From positions 620,001-684,000 of the forward strand of contig NZ_AQQY01000001.1 of NCBI RefSeq assembly GCF_000671395.1: a stretch of 64,000 nucleotides of DNA. The letters are read 5' to 3'. Source of the stretch: Actibacterium atlanticum. Lineage in GTDB: Bacteria > Pseudomonadota > Alphaproteobacteria > Rhodobacterales > Rhodobacteraceae. Under the pieces are notes generated by a model. It did not search any database. It had not been told where the DNA came from and saw only the letters and a program-made list of their open reading frames with translations. Shown one piece after another: positions 11,015-20,273 of the stretch; position 1 is the first letter of the stretch; the number at the start of each line of letters is the position of its first letter. Position numbers and translations under genes: made by a program.

Positions 11015-11770
11015 TCAGCCCAGGGTGGCCAGAGCCGGGAAGGTTTCCAACAGCCAGAAAGACAAGCGCGAGAATCCCCCAGTCAGCATCAGCAGGCCGA
11101 TGGTCCACAGCAGCAGGCCCATGATCCGCTCTATCTGCTCCATATGGCGTTTCATCCACGCCATCAGCCCGGTCAGGCGTGGGAAGAACGCGGCGACCAG
11201 CAAGAACGGAATGCCAAGCCCAGCGGCATAGACGGCCAACAATACCGTGCCGCGCGCCACAGAGGCCTCGGAAGCGGCCAGTGACAGGATTGCCCCAAGT
11301 TGCGGGCCGATACAGGGCGTCCAGCCAAAGGCAAAGGCCAGCCCCAGAAGGTAGGCGCCAAAAGCGCTGCCGCCCTTGTCGCCCGCGTCGATCCGGGCTT
11401 CGCGTTCAAGAAAGGGGATGCGGAAGGCGCCAACGAAATGCGCGCCGAAAACCATCACAACAACGCCTGCGAAGACATTGAAAAGGTTCTGGTTTTGCAG
11501 AAAGAACGCCCCAAAGGCCGAAGCCGTGAAGCCAAGGAAAAGGAACACTGTCGACAAGCCCAGAACGAAGAACGCGGCGGGTGCCAAGGCCGCGCGGCGG
11601 CGCGGGCTGTCTTCATTGCCCAGCTCGCTCATGGTGATGCCAGACATATAAGCCAGATAGGGCGGCACAATCGGCAACACGCAGGGGCTGAGAAAGCTCA
11701 GCAATCCTGCGACCAGCGCGATGATCATGGCAGGCAGTAGCCCTGCGTCTATCAGCTCTATTCCGAACAT
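11015..11770 (-). CDS. ccdA: Cytochrome c biogenesis thiol-disulfide transporter CcdA
   Basis: CcdA carries reducing equivalents from cytoplasmic thioredoxin across the inner membrane for cytochrome c maturation. The 251-residue protein has six hydrophobic segments and the two conserved cysteine motifs of the family, SFLSPCVLPIVPPYLAYMSG near residue 30 and FGWTPCIGPQLGAIL near residue 160. Length is normal for the short DsbD-beta-domain-only form. It lies downstream of the rne terminator and is probably a single-gene unit. Confidence 0.92.
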   Translation of the reverse strand: MFGIELIDAGLLPAMIIALVAGLLSFLSPCVLPIVPPYLAYMSGITMSELGNEDSPRRRAALAPAAFFVLGLSTVFLFLGFTASAFGAFFLQNQNLFNVFAGVVVMVFGAHFVGAFRIPFLEREARIDAGDKGGSAFGAYLLGLAFAFGWTPCIGPQLGAILSLAASEASVARGTVLLAVYAAGLGIPFLLVAAFFPRLTGLMAWMKRHMEQIERIMGLLLWTIGLLMLTGGFSRLSFWLLETFPALATLG

Positions 11771-11856
11771 GGCTGTCCCCTTTTCATCCTCCCTTACCGC
11801 ATCTGATGAACGGGGTCACCCAACGGCTGGTCACAAACATGTGGAGGATTGTCACA

Positions 11857-11883
11857 TGAAAACGCCGGGGCGAACCCCGGCGT
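11857..11883 (-). terminator. Rho-independent terminator of rne
   Basis: On the minus strand ACGCCGGGG and CCCCGGCGT form a perfect 9-bp stem around TTCG, followed by TTTTC. It begins 12 bases after the rne stop codon. Confidence 0.85.
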
Positions 11884-11894
11884 GATCGAATGCG

Positions 11895-14795
11895 TTATCT
11901 TGACCACCAACCGCGGCGTTTGGGCTTGGGCGGCTCGGCCGGTGCCTGCTCGGCGGTTTCCAAAACCGGCTCTTCGGGTTCTGGGGCCGGTTCAGGCTCT
12001 GCCGGGGTCTCGGGTGCGGTCTCTTCGGTTTGTGCAACCTCGTCATGCGGTGTGTCCTCGGCGGGGGCTTCGACAACCTCTGCCGGCGCATCTGCAGTGT
12101 CTTCGACGGGGGCTTCTTCCTCGGCCACAGGCGCGACCTCGGTCGGTACGGCTTCCGGTGCGACCTCCTCTGCCTCGGCAGGTGTGTCTGCTTCGGCTTC
12201 GGGGCTGGCTTCGGCAGCCTGTTCACTCTCTGCAGCGGTATCCGTCGGTGTCTCGTCGGTTGTTTTGCGCGAGCGAGAGCGCGAACGGCGACGGCGTGAG
12301 CGCGACGATTTAGGCTTTTCTTCGCTGCCCTCTTCGCTGGCTTCTGCGGGTGCTTCTGCTTCGGTGCCAGCCTCGCCTTCCGATGCGGTGTCTTCCGTCG
12401 ACTCGGTGGTTTGGGCATCCGAGCTGGAGGACGAGCGACGACGACGACGACGACGGCGACGTTTCTTGGGCGCCGGGGTCTCTTCGCTTTCGCTTGTTGG
12501 CTCTCCCACGACCTCGGCCTCTTCGATCTCGGGCATGTCGGAAGTATCAATCGAAATCACCGGCGCGGTCACTTCGGGCACCGAGCGCGTAGCGGTTTTG
12601 AACCGCTCCAGATGGTAATCGGGGCTGATCAGCATTGGGTCGGCTTCGACCCGGACCGAGATGCCATAGCGCGCTTCGATCTGCGCGATATGTTCGCGCT
12701 TCTGGTTAATCAGGAAGTTCACGATGCCAATCGGCGCTTTGATCAGCACCTCTTTGGTGCGGCCGCGCACGCCTTCTTCTTCCAGCTGACGCAGGATTTG
12801 CAGGGCAAGGTTGTCATCCGAGCGCAGCAGGCCCGTGCCGTGACAATGGGGGCACGGCTGGGTTGTGGCCTCGATCATGCCGGGGCGCAGACGTTGGCGC
12901 GACATTTCCATTAGGCCAAAGCCGGAAATCCGACCGACCTGAATGCGGGCGCGGTCCGTCTTCAGCTTGTCCTTCATCCGCTTTTCAACGGCGGTGTTGT
13001 TGCGGCGCTCTTCCATGTCGATGAAATCGATCACGATCAGACCGGCCAGATCGCGCAGGCGCAGCTGGCGTGCCACCTCTTCGGCGGCCTCCAGGTTGGT
13101 TTTCAGCGCGGTTTCCTCAATCGAACCTTCCTTGGTGGCCCGGCCCGAGTTCACGTCGATGGCAACCAAAGCTTCGGTCACGCCGATCACGATGTAGCCG
13201 CCCGATTTCAGCTGCACGGTCGGGTTGAACATGCTGCCCAGGTAGCTTTCGACCTGATAGCGCGCGAACAGCGGCAGCGGGTCGGTATATTGCTTCACGT
13301 TCTTGGCGTGGGACGGCATGATCATTTTCATGAAGTCCTTGGCCACGCGATAGCCGGCTTCGCCCTCGACCAGCACTTCATCGATCTCGCGGTTATAGAG
13401 ATCGCGGATGGTGCGTTTGATCAGGTTGCCTTCTTCATAGATCGGCGCGGGGGCGACCGATTTCAGAGTCAGCTCGCGAATCTGTTCCCACAGGCGCATC
13501 AGGTATTCGTAGTCGCGCTTGATTTCCGACTTGGTGCGTTTGGCTCCTGCCGTGCGGATGATCAGGCCAGCGCCTTCAGGCACCGAGATTTCGCCCGCGA
13601 TCTCTTTGAGCTTTTTACGGTCGGTGGCGTTGGTGATCTTGCGGCTGATCCCGCCGCCCCGGGCGGTGTTGGGCATCAAGACGCAATAGCGGCCTGCCAG
13701 CGACAGATAAGTCGTCAGGGCCGCGCCTTTGTTGCCGCGTTCCTCCTTGACGACCTGCACCAGCAGAATCTGGCGTACTTTGATCACTTCCTGGATCTTG
13801 TAGCGCTTGGGGCGCGGCTTGCGCGGTGTGCGGATTTCCTCGGTAACGTCTTCTTCGGCAACCGATTCAATGTCTTCGTCGCGCTCAGAGGCATGGCTCA
13901 GCGCCTCGTCCTCGGCGTCTTCGCTCGACTCGCCATTTGGCTCTTGGGGAGCATCGTCTTGGGCGGTTTCGACCTCGGGCGTTTCCTCGGCGGATTCTTC
14001 GGTGGTTTCTTCACCTGCGTCAGTCTCGGCCTCGGTGTCAGACGCGGTATCAGTTTCGTCAGAAACCTCCGCCGTTACCACCTGATCTTCGGTGTCCGAA
14101 ATCTTAGCAGCCATGGTCTGAGGGCCGGGCTTGTCTTCGTCAGAAGTGTCATCCGATGCCTCAGGGGCTTCGGCGACCTCAACGGGGGCTTCAACCTCTG
14201 CCTCGGCAACCGCAACTGGATCGGCTTCAACCGCTGTATCCTCTACGGTGTCGACAGGCGCTGCCTCGGCGACTTGAACCGGCGCATCTTCGGGCGTGTC
14301 GACCACGGCGTCAGCGACATCCGCCGCGGAGGCATCATCTGTCAGGTCAACCACATCCATTCCCGGGATGGATTCGGCGGTTTCGACGACGTTTGCTTCG
14401 GCTGTTTCAGCAGCCGTTTCGGGCTTGGCCTTAGAGCGTGACCGCGAACGGCGACGGCGTGACCGCCCGCCAGAAGGTTTTTCATCGTCTTCTGCCATAG
14501 CTTTGGCATAGGCGCGTTCATCTTCCAGCAACGCTTCGCGATCGGCGACCGGAATCTGATAGTAATCGGGGTGGATTTCCGAAAACGCCAGAAAGCCATG
14601 GCGGTTTCCGCCATAATCCACGAAGGCCGCCTGAAGCGACGGTTCGACCCGTGTTATTTTTGCAAGATAGATGTTGCCAGCAAGCTGGCGTTTGTTGACT
14701 GATTCAAAGTCGAACTCGTCAACCTTGTTTCCGTCCACCACGACCACGCGAGTTTCCTCGGCGTGGGTGGCGTCGATGAGCATTTTCTTTGCCAT
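11895..14795 (-). CDS. rne: Ribonuclease E
   Basis: RNase E is the essential endoribonuclease of mRNA decay and rRNA/tRNA processing and the scaffold of the degradosome. The 966-residue product starts MLIDATHAEETRVVVV after MAKK; ATG 14795 has AGAGA upstream. The S1 RNA-binding domain (from about residue 40) is interrupted by a 225-residue insertion of acidic, Ala/Pro/Glu-rich low-complexity sequence with an Arg/Ser-rich start (residues about 105-330). The S1 part then resumes at KRYKIQEVIKVRQILLVQV. The catalytic DNase-I-like region includes VAIDVNSG and LIVIDFIDM, and the zinc-link CPHCHGTG is near residue 650. The C-terminal scaffold has Arg-rich patches and an acidic tail ending in RGWWSR. 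Such an S1 insertion is known in related alphaproteobacteria. Confidence 0.97.
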   Translation of the reverse strand: MAKKMLIDATHAEETRVVVVDGNKVDEFDFESVNKRQLAGNIYLAKITRVEPSLQAAFVDYGGNRHGFLAFSEIHPDYYQIPVADREALLEDERAYAKAMAEDDEKPSGGRSRRRRSRSRSKAKPETAAETAEANVVETAESIPGMDVVDLTDDASAADVADAVVDTPEDAPVQVAEAAPVDTVEDTAVEADPVAVAEAEVEAPVEVAEAPEASDDTSDEDKPGPQTMAAKISDTEDQVVTAEVSDETDTASDTEAETDAGEETTEESAEETPEVETAQDDAPQEPNGESSEDAEDEALSHASERDEDIESVAEEDVTEEIRTPRKPRPKRYKIQEVIKVRQILLVQVVKEERGNKGAALTTYLSLAGRYCVLMPNTARGGGISRKITNATDRKKLKEIAGEISVPEGAGLIIRTAGAKRTKSEIKRDYEYLMRLWEQIRELTLKSVAPAPIYEEGNLIKRTIRDLYNREIDEVLVEGEAGYRVAKDFMKMIMPSHAKNVKQYTDPLPLFARYQVESYLGSMFNPTVQLKSGGYIVIGVTEALVAIDVNSGRATKEGSIEETALKTNLEAAEEVARQLRLRDLAGLIVIDFIDMEERRNNTAVEKRMKDKLKTDRARIQVGRISGFGLMEMSRQRLRPGMIEATTQPCPHCHGTGLLRSDDNLALQILRQLEEEGVRGRTKEVLIKAPIGIVNFLINQKREHIAQIEARYGISVRVEADPMLISPDYHLERFKTATRSVPEVTAPVISIDTSDMPEIEEAEVVGEPTSESEETPAPKKRRRRRRRRRSSSSSDAQTTESTEDTASEGEAGTEAEAPAEASEEGSEEKPKSSRSRRRRSRSRSRKTTDETPTDTAAESEQAAEASPEAEADTPAEAEEVAPEAVPTEVAPVAEEEAPVEDTADAPAEVVEAPAEDTPHDEVAQTEETAPETPAEPEPAPEPEEPVLETAEQAPAEPPKPKRRGWWSR
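12435..12461 (-). repeat. CGA/CGG trinucleotide run coding a poly-arginine patch in RNase E
   Basis: About nine near-identical arginine codons lie in tandem inside rne. They encode an uninterrupted Arg run flanked by Ser and Lys, in the RNA-binding scaffold region. The run could be prone to slippage. Confidence 0.75.
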
Positions 14796-15232
14796 GTTGT
14801 CTCTTTGCACCGCGGCAAGCGCCCGGGCCCAAGTGGGCGGGGGCGTTGCGGGTGGTGTCTTGTTTGGGCTTGGGGACGGGGCATAACAGCACACGAGGGG
14901 GCAGTTGTCTGCCCGCCTGCTCGTTGCCTGTTTATGCGCACGCGTTCCATCGCGGTTTTTTCCTCGATGCCTTACTGAAGAAAGGCACCTATTGCTTAGA
15001 AACCCCTGTTGTCAGGGGCGTACTGGTGGCCCGAGGGCCAAATCGGTCTGTCTGTATGCGCGGGCCGCAAACTGCGGGGCGTTTCATAAAAACAGCGAAA
15101 CTCATGATGTCCGGCGGCTCAGGGCACGCCTTTTGACATTTGTCGACCTTATCGTCGCTTATAGGTAAATGACAATGGTGTTTTTCGTAATCAAGGGGTT
15201 AACGCCACGGATCTGGCGTCAAACCCTTCAAT
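14796..15232. other. 437-bp gap upstream of rne: no gene seen
   Basis: No open frame here looks like a real protein on either strand. The stretch must hold the rne promoter and a long 5' leader, as expected for an mRNA that RNase E itself controls, and the 3' end of dctD. The part nearest dctD (about 15130-15200) is AT-richer than its surroundings. I could not fix a promoter. Confidence 0.5.
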
Positions 15233-16564
15233 TTACAGATAGTCGGCGCGGCTGAGACCGTATTTGGCCATTTTTTCGTTCAAGGTCCGGCGCGGCAGGC
15301 AAAGCTCTTCCATCACGCTGACGATAGACCCTTTATGGCGGCGCATTGTGTTGTCGATCAACATGCGTTCAAAGGCTTCGACATATTCCTTCAACGGTTT
15401 GCCCTCGGTGGTCATTACCGGCTGCATCTCTTCGTTGTCCGACATCAGCAAGCTTGCAATCGAGCCTGACCCGCGCCGGTTTTGCAGCACGGCGCGTTCA
15501 GCCACATTGATCAGTTGGCGCACATTGCCCGGCCAAGGAGCCTGCAATAATTGCGCGGCTTCCTGTGCGGTGACTTCGGGGGCGTCACAGCCGTATTCCT
15601 CGGCGAATTGCTCGGACAGACGTGTGAACAGGGTCAGCACATCCTCTCCGCGCGTACGCAATGGCGGCAGGGTGATTTTCATCGCCGCCAGACGGAAGAA
15701 CAGATCGGGGCGCAGGACGTCTTCACAGGTTTTGCCCGGCTCTTGCAGGTTAGATACCGCGATGATGCGGGTTTCGGCCGGGGTGCCCTGATCATTGATA
15801 AAGGTTAGCAACCGGGCCTGAAGCGCTTGCGGCAGAGATTCGATATCTTCAAGGCACAGGGTGCCGCCGCGCGCCTCTTCGACCAGCGGCAAGGAAACGC
15901 CATCCGGCACCGGGCCAAACAAACGCGCAGCCAGATCGTCTTCGCCATACGCAGCACAGGACAGTTGCACGAACTTTCGCCCGGCACGCGGGCCAACCGC
16001 ATGCAAGGCATGGGCGACAACGGTTTTACCTGTGCCGGTTTCCCCGTCGATCAGGACGTGGCCATCGGCCTGCCCCAGATCCAGAATGTCTTCGCGCAGA
16101 CGTTCCATCACTGGCGAGGTGCCGATCAGCTTTTTCATCAGCACGGTGCCGTCTGATAGTTCCAACCGCAGTGCGCGGTTGTCCAGCGTCAGACGACGGA
16201 TTTGTGCGGCGCGTTTGGCCAGATCGGTCATGCGATCCGGATTGAAGGGCTTTTCCAGAAAGTCATAGGCGCCAATACGCATGGCCTCGACGGCCATCGG
16301 TACATCGCCATGGCCGGTGATCATGATCACCGGCAAGCCGCTGTCCTGACTCATTAGCTTTTTCAGAAACGCCATGCCATCCATGCCGGGCATGCGAATG
16401 TCGGTGACGACGATACCGGGATAATCCGGTCCGATGGCTTTCAGGGCTTCTTCTGCCGAGGCGAAGGTTTCAGTGTCAAATCCCGACAGGGCCAGCCATT
16501 GGCTGATCGACTGACGCATGTCCTGCTCATCATCTACGATGGCGATCTTGATGCCGCGATTCAT
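15233..16564 (-). CDS. dctD: DctD-type response regulator with AAA+ domain lacking GAFTGA
   Basis: The protein is a 443-residue response regulator paired with the DctB kinase. Receiver domain 1-120 has the phosphoacceptor in VVTDIRMPGMDGMAF and KPF near residue 105. The AAA+ domain has Walker A GETGTGKT near residue 170. The segment where sigma-54 activators carry LFG...GAFTGA reads ARLFGPVPDGVSLPL, so the sigma-54 contact loop is absent. Walker B reads GGTLCLEDIE, with the usual DE order reversed to ED. A Fis-type helix-turn-helix, GSIVSVMEELCLPRRTLNEK, closes the protein. C4-dicarboxylate control is inferred from family resemblance; no dctPQM genes lie in the window. It ends the operon dctB-dctD. 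Confidence 0.85.
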   Translation of the reverse strand: MNRGIKIAIVDDEQDMRQSISQWLALSGFDTETFASAEEALKAIGPDYPGIVVTDIRMPGMDGMAFLKKLMSQDSGLPVIMITGHGDVPMAVEAMRIGAYDFLEKPFNPDRMTDLAKRAAQIRRLTLDNRALRLELSDGTVLMKKLIGTSPVMERLREDILDLGQADGHVLIDGETGTGKTVVAHALHAVGPRAGRKFVQLSCAAYGEDDLAARLFGPVPDGVSLPLVEEARGGTLCLEDIESLPQALQARLLTFINDQGTPAETRIIAVSNLQEPGKTCEDVLRPDLFFRLAAMKITLPPLRTRGEDVLTLFTRLSEQFAEEYGCDAPEVTAQEAAQLLQAPWPGNVRQLINVAERAVLQNRRGSGSIASLLMSDNEEMQPVMTTEGKPLKEYVEAFERMLIDNTMRRHKGSIVSVMEELCLPRRTLNEKMAKYGLSRADYL

Positions 16565-16583
16565 CGTTGCTCTCCTTCTGGGC

Positions 16584-18356
16584 CTATTGGGCCGCTTCTA
16601 TTTCTGACTGCTCGTCATCAAGGATGGGCAGCTGTACCTCAAAAACTGCGCCGCCGCCGCGTCCGTTATGCGCGGTCAGCCGTCCCCCAAGGTCGTTGAC
16701 GATACCCGACGAAATGGCAAGCCCCAGCCCGACACCGTCGCCCGGGGATTTGGTGGTGTAGAAAGGCTCAAACAAGGCGTCCAGATCATCAATGCCATGG
16801 CCATTGTCGCGCACCGTCAACGTAGCGGTTTCGCCTGCGGCCAGCAGCAGATCAATCTGCGCTTCACTGACGTTCTTGGTGGCATCCAGCGCGTTGCGCA
16901 GCAGGTTAATGATCACCTGTTCCAGCCGCACCCGGTCGGCCATTACCAACACGGGCGCATCCGGCAGACTGCGCGTGATGGTGACGTCCCGGCGACGTAG
17001 TTGCGGCTCCATCATCGACAGGGCCGAGGACACACTTCCTTTGAAATCAACGGGTTCAAAGGCGTCACCCCCTTTGCGGGCATAGGATTTCAACTGTTTG
17101 GTAATAGCGCCCATGCGTTCGATCAGATCGTCAATCCGCTGGAACGAGGACAGCGCCTCTTCCGAGCGCCGCCGCTGCAACAACAGGCGTGCCCCGGCCA
17201 GATAGGTCTTCATCGCTGCGAGGGGCTGGTTTAGCTCGTGGCTGACGGCGGCAGACATTTCGCCCAGGGCCGCCAATTTGGAGCTTTGCGCAAGCGTTTG
17301 TTCCGCCACTTCCAGGTTCTTTTCGGCCTTTTCGCGTTCGGCAATTTCCCGCTGTAGCCTTAGGTTTAGCGCGCGAAGTTCCGCCGATTCACGCTGGAAA
17401 AACACCGATTGCGACTGCGCACGGCGACTCATCAAATAGAAGGTCAGCGCCAGCAAAATCGCAAAGGCCATGATTTCCAGCGCCAAAACCGCGTTCACTT
17501 TTTCCCGGATCGAGCTGTAGGTCGTAAAGCTGACCATGTGCCAACCGCGAAACAGGATGCGGGATTCATTGCGCATGACGGCCTCGCCCAGCACATAGGC
17601 GTCAGGCGGCAGCGACGTCCAGTCGGTGGTGGCCTGAATGGCGCGTTGAATCGCTGTCGGTGCCGAGCGCGCTTCCATGGCTTCGCCTTCGGTCAGGCCG
17701 CGCCAGCGCGGTTCGGTGGACAGGATGATCTGACCTTCCGAGTTGGTCACCACGACCGCCTCGGAAAATCCGGCCCAGCTGCGTTCGAACTGCCCCAAAT
17801 CCACCGACACCACGATCGCCCCGATCATCTGGCGATCCACGGTTATTTTGCGCGAATAGGTGAACTCGAACGCGTTTTGTTCGTTGCGGTCTGCGTTGAA
17901 TACGGTGTCATTTGACCGCTGCGCTTCAACAAAGAAGGCGGCACCGCGCAGGTTGGTGCCGATCCGCGCCCGGTCTGAGGCGGCGACGACCCGTCCTTCT
18001 GAATCCAGCAGCAGCAGCGAGGCCGCGCCGATTTCTTCGATAAAAGAAATCAACCGTTGCGAGCTTTGCGAAAAGTCGCTGTTTTGCAGGGCGCCAGTCA
18101 GGGTTGGGTCTTGTGACAACAACAGGGGCACAACCGAGGCGCGCTGAAGTTCAGACAGAATGTTGCCTGAATAAAGCGCCAGCCTGACATTGGCGCGGTT
18201 GCGCGTGTCGTTGGTAAACCGCTCGCTCAGGAAAGAGTTGGTCACCCAGACCACCGCCACGGCAGCCACGAAAAACGCAACCATCACCACCCGAAGGCGC
18301 ATGCTGGCGCCTTTCAACGGCGGGGTCGTCAAAGCGATGGATGTTTGGCGTGACAT
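16584..18356 (-). CDS. dctB: DctB-type sensor histidine kinase
   Basis: The protein is a 590-residue membrane kinase. The first transmembrane segment is near residues 20-40 (start LRVVMVAFFVAAVAVVWVT), followed by a periplasmic PDC/Cache-like sensor of about 260 residues (with LLLDSEGRVVAASDRARIG and the later VVTNSEGQIILS). A second segment is near residue 310 (ALEIMAFAILLALTFYL). Then come a coiled coil, the HisKA box VSHELNQPLAAMKTYLAGA with the phosphorylated His near residue 373, and an HATPase domain with NLLRNALDATKN, DNGHGI and GVGLGLAISS. Domain order is that of DctB. The gap to dctD is 19 bp. The ligand is inferred, not shown. Confidence 0.87.
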   Translation of the reverse strand: MSRQTSIALTTPPLKGASMRLRVVMVAFFVAAVAVVWVTNSFLSERFTNDTRNRANVRLALYSGNILSELQRASVVPLLLSQDPTLTGALQNSDFSQSSQRLISFIEEIGAASLLLLDSEGRVVAASDRARIGTNLRGAAFFVEAQRSNDTVFNADRNEQNAFEFTYSRKITVDRQMIGAIVVSVDLGQFERSWAGFSEAVVVTNSEGQIILSTEPRWRGLTEGEAMEARSAPTAIQRAIQATTDWTSLPPDAYVLGEAVMRNESRILFRGWHMVSFTTYSSIREKVNAVLALEIMAFAILLALTFYLMSRRAQSQSVFFQRESAELRALNLRLQREIAEREKAEKNLEVAEQTLAQSSKLAALGEMSAAVSHELNQPLAAMKTYLAGARLLLQRRRSEEALSSFQRIDDLIERMGAITKQLKSYARKGGDAFEPVDFKGSVSSALSMMEPQLRRRDVTITRSLPDAPVLVMADRVRLEQVIINLLRNALDATKNVSEAQIDLLLAAGETATLTVRDNGHGIDDLDALFEPFYTTKSPGDGVGLGLAISSGIVNDLGGRLTAHNGRGGGAVFEVQLPILDDEQSEIEAAQ

Positions 18357-18401
18357 AGGGGGAATTTAAGCCCCCCTGCCCGGCGCGGCAAGCAACCTGA
18401 C

Positions 18402-19076
18402 TTATGTCAGCGCCATAGCGCCCGCCAATGCGCGGAACAGCGCCGCCCCATCGGTGTTGCCATGGGCATTTTCGACGCAGCGTTCAGGGTGCGGCATCAT
18501 CCCCAGCACACGACGGTTTTCTGAAAGGATGCCGGCGATATCTTCCGTCGAGCCATTGGGGTTGTCAGCATAGCGAAATGCAACCCGATCTTCACCATTC
18601 AGACGCGCCAGCGTTTCAGCGTCGGCATTATAGTTGCCGTCGTGATGGGCCACCGGATAGATCACGGTTGCACCCGCATCATAACCGTTGGTGAAATCGC
18701 TATTGTTGGTTTCGACGGTCAGGTCCACCGGTTTGCAGATGAACTTCAGCCCCGCATTGCGCATCAAAGCGCCGGGCAGCAGGCCGGTTTCTGTCAGCAC
18801 CTGAAAGCCGTTGCACACGCCCAGAACATAGCCGCCCTTGTTGGCGAAATCGACAACCGCCTGTGCAATCGGCGAACGCGCCGCGATTGCACCACAGCGC
18901 AGGTAATCCCCAAACGAAAAGCCACCGGGAATGGCCACCATATCCAGCCCGTCGGGCAGGCTGGTTTCCTTGTGCCAGACGATTTGGGTTTTCTCGTTGC
19001 CTGCAACCTGGTTCAAGGCCACAGCCATGTCGCGGTCGCAGTTAGAACCGGGGAACTGGATGACAGCGGCGCGCAT
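18402..19076 (-). CDS. purQ: Phosphoribosylformylglycinamidine synthase subunit PurQ
   Basis: PurQ is the glutaminase subunit of the FGAM synthase complex (with PurL and PurS) in purine synthesis; it supplies ammonia from glutamine. The 224-residue class I amidotransferase starts [18 protein letters not shown], has the nucleophile in [20 protein letters not shown] near residue 90 and the His-Glu pair in [11 protein letters not shown] at the C-terminus. Its ATG overlaps the purS stop codon by 1 base (TGATG). purL is not in the window. Confidence 0.97.
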   Translation of the reverse strand: MRAAVIQFPGSNCDRDMAVALNQVAGNEKTQIVWHKETSLPDGLDMVAIPGGFSFGDYLRCGAIAARSPIAQAVVDFANKGGYVLGVCNGFQVLTETGLLPGALMRNAGLKFICKPVDLTVETNNSDFTNGYDAGATVIYPVAHHDGNYNADAETLARLNGEDRVAFRYADNPNGSTEDIAGILSENRRVLGMMPHPERCVENAHGNTDGAALFRALAGAMALT

Positions 19077-19315
19077 CAGGCGATCTCCACCGAGTAGCTT
19101 TCGATCACCGTGTTGGCGAGCAGCTTTTCACACATGTCTTTGACGGTTTCTTCGGCCTTGGCGGCGTCGGTTTCGGCCAGATCCAATTCAATGACCTTGC
19201 CCTGACGGACCCCTTCGACGCCATCAAACCCCAAAGTGCCAAGCGCGTGGCGCACGGCCTCGCCCTGCGGGTCCAGAACACCGTTTTTCAACATGACATG
19301 TACACGAGCTTTCAT
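19076..19315 (-). CDS. purS: Phosphoribosylformylglycinamidine synthase subunit PurS
   Basis: PurS is the small structural subunit that bridges PurL and PurQ. The 79-residue protein has the family's [20 protein letters not shown] start and the KVIELDL strand, and is of normal length. It sits between purC (13-bp gap) and purQ (1-bp overlap) as in other alphaproteobacteria and Bacillus. Confidence 0.95.
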   Translation of the reverse strand: MKARVHVMLKNGVLDPQGEAVRHALGTLGFDGVEGVRQGKVIELDLAETDAAKAEETVKDMCEKLLANTVIESYSVEIA

Positions 19316-19328
19316 CGTGGCGGTTCCT

Positions 19329-20087
19329 TTAGTTGATCAGCGTAGGTTTGGGGGCGCCAGTGTTGGCAGGCAGCACGCCAAGGCGGCGGGCCACTTCGGT
19401 ATAAGCATCCGTCAGGCTGCCCAGATCGCGGCGGAACACATCTTTATCCAGCTTGGCGCCGGTTTCGATGTCCCACAGGCGGCAGCTGTCAGGGCTGATT
19501 TCATCGGCAACGATCAGGCGCATGAATTCACCTTCATAGACGCGGCCGAATTCAATCTTGAAATCTATCAGCTTGATGCCCGCGCCATACATGACGCCTG
19601 ACATGAAATCATTGACCCGCAGCGCCAGCGCGACGATGTCATCCAGATCCTGCTGCGAGGCCCAGCCAAAGCTGATGATGTATTCTTCGGGCACCAGAGG
19701 ATCGCCAAGCGCGTCATCCTTATAGGAGAACTCGACCATCGGGCGCGGCAGGGCTTGGCCCTCTTCCAGACCCAGACGTTTCGCCATCGAACCCGCGGCA
19801 TAGTTGCGCACGATCACTTCTAGCGGCACGATCTCGCACGAGCGCACCAGCTGTTCGCGCATGTTCAGGCGCTTCAGGAAGTGCGTCGGAACGCCGATTT
19901 GGTTCAGGCCCAGCATGAAAAATTCGGACAGGCGGTTGTTCAGCACACCTTTACCATCCAGCACATCGTGCTTTTCGGCGTTAAACGCGGTGGCGTCATC
20001 CTTGAAATACTGCACGATGGTGCCCGGCTCGGGGCCTTCATACAGAATCTTCGCCTTGCCTTCGTAGATTTTCTTGCGGCGTGCCAT
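19329..20087 (-). CDS. purC: Phosphoribosylaminoimidazole-succinocarboxamide synthase
   Basis: PurC (SAICAR synthase) joins CAIR and aspartate with ATP in purine synthesis. The 252-residue protein starts [16 protein letters not shown], has [26 protein letters not shown] (split here by description only: [12 protein letters not shown] then [14 protein letters not shown]), and DFKIEFGRV plus [10 protein letters not shown] at the C-terminal side. It is complete and heads purC-purS-purQ. The 186-bp gap to the divergent zeta-subunit gene holds no gene. Confidence 0.97.
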   Translation of the reverse strand: MARRKKIYEGKAKILYEGPEPGTIVQYFKDDATAFNAEKHDVLDGKGVLNNRLSEFFMLGLNQIGVPTHFLKRLNMREQLVRSCEIVPLEVIVRNYAAGSMAKRLGLEEGQALPRPMVEFSYKDDALGDPLVPEEYIISFGWASQQDLDDIVALALRVNDFMSGVMYGAGIKLIDFKIEFGRVYEGEFMRLIVADEISPDSCRLWDIETGAKLDKDVFRRDLGSLTDAYTEVARRLGVLPANTGAPKPTLIN

Positions 20088-20273
20088 GGGTGCTCCGGAT
20101 CATGGGGGCGCGTTGGCCCCTTTTATGGGCCTCTCTTAAGCGAAGGGGCTGGTCAGGGCAAGCTGGTGCGCAAAATCTCGTTTTTCCCCGCATGGTAGCG
20201 CTTAGCCCCCCTTTGCACCGGCGCCCCAATCGCCTAAATACAATACAACTGGATTCTGGAGGACCAAGGTAAA

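Noticed and set aside
12430-12465. Tandem CGA repeats considered as a CRISPR or other repeat array
   Set aside because: There are no spacers; it is an in-frame arginine-codon run in rne. No CRISPR array or cas gene was seen anywhere in the window.
13290-14441. Long open frame on the plus strand opposite rne
   Set aside because: It is the antisense of the low-complexity acidic region of RNase E; its composition follows from the codon pattern of rne and shows no family motif.
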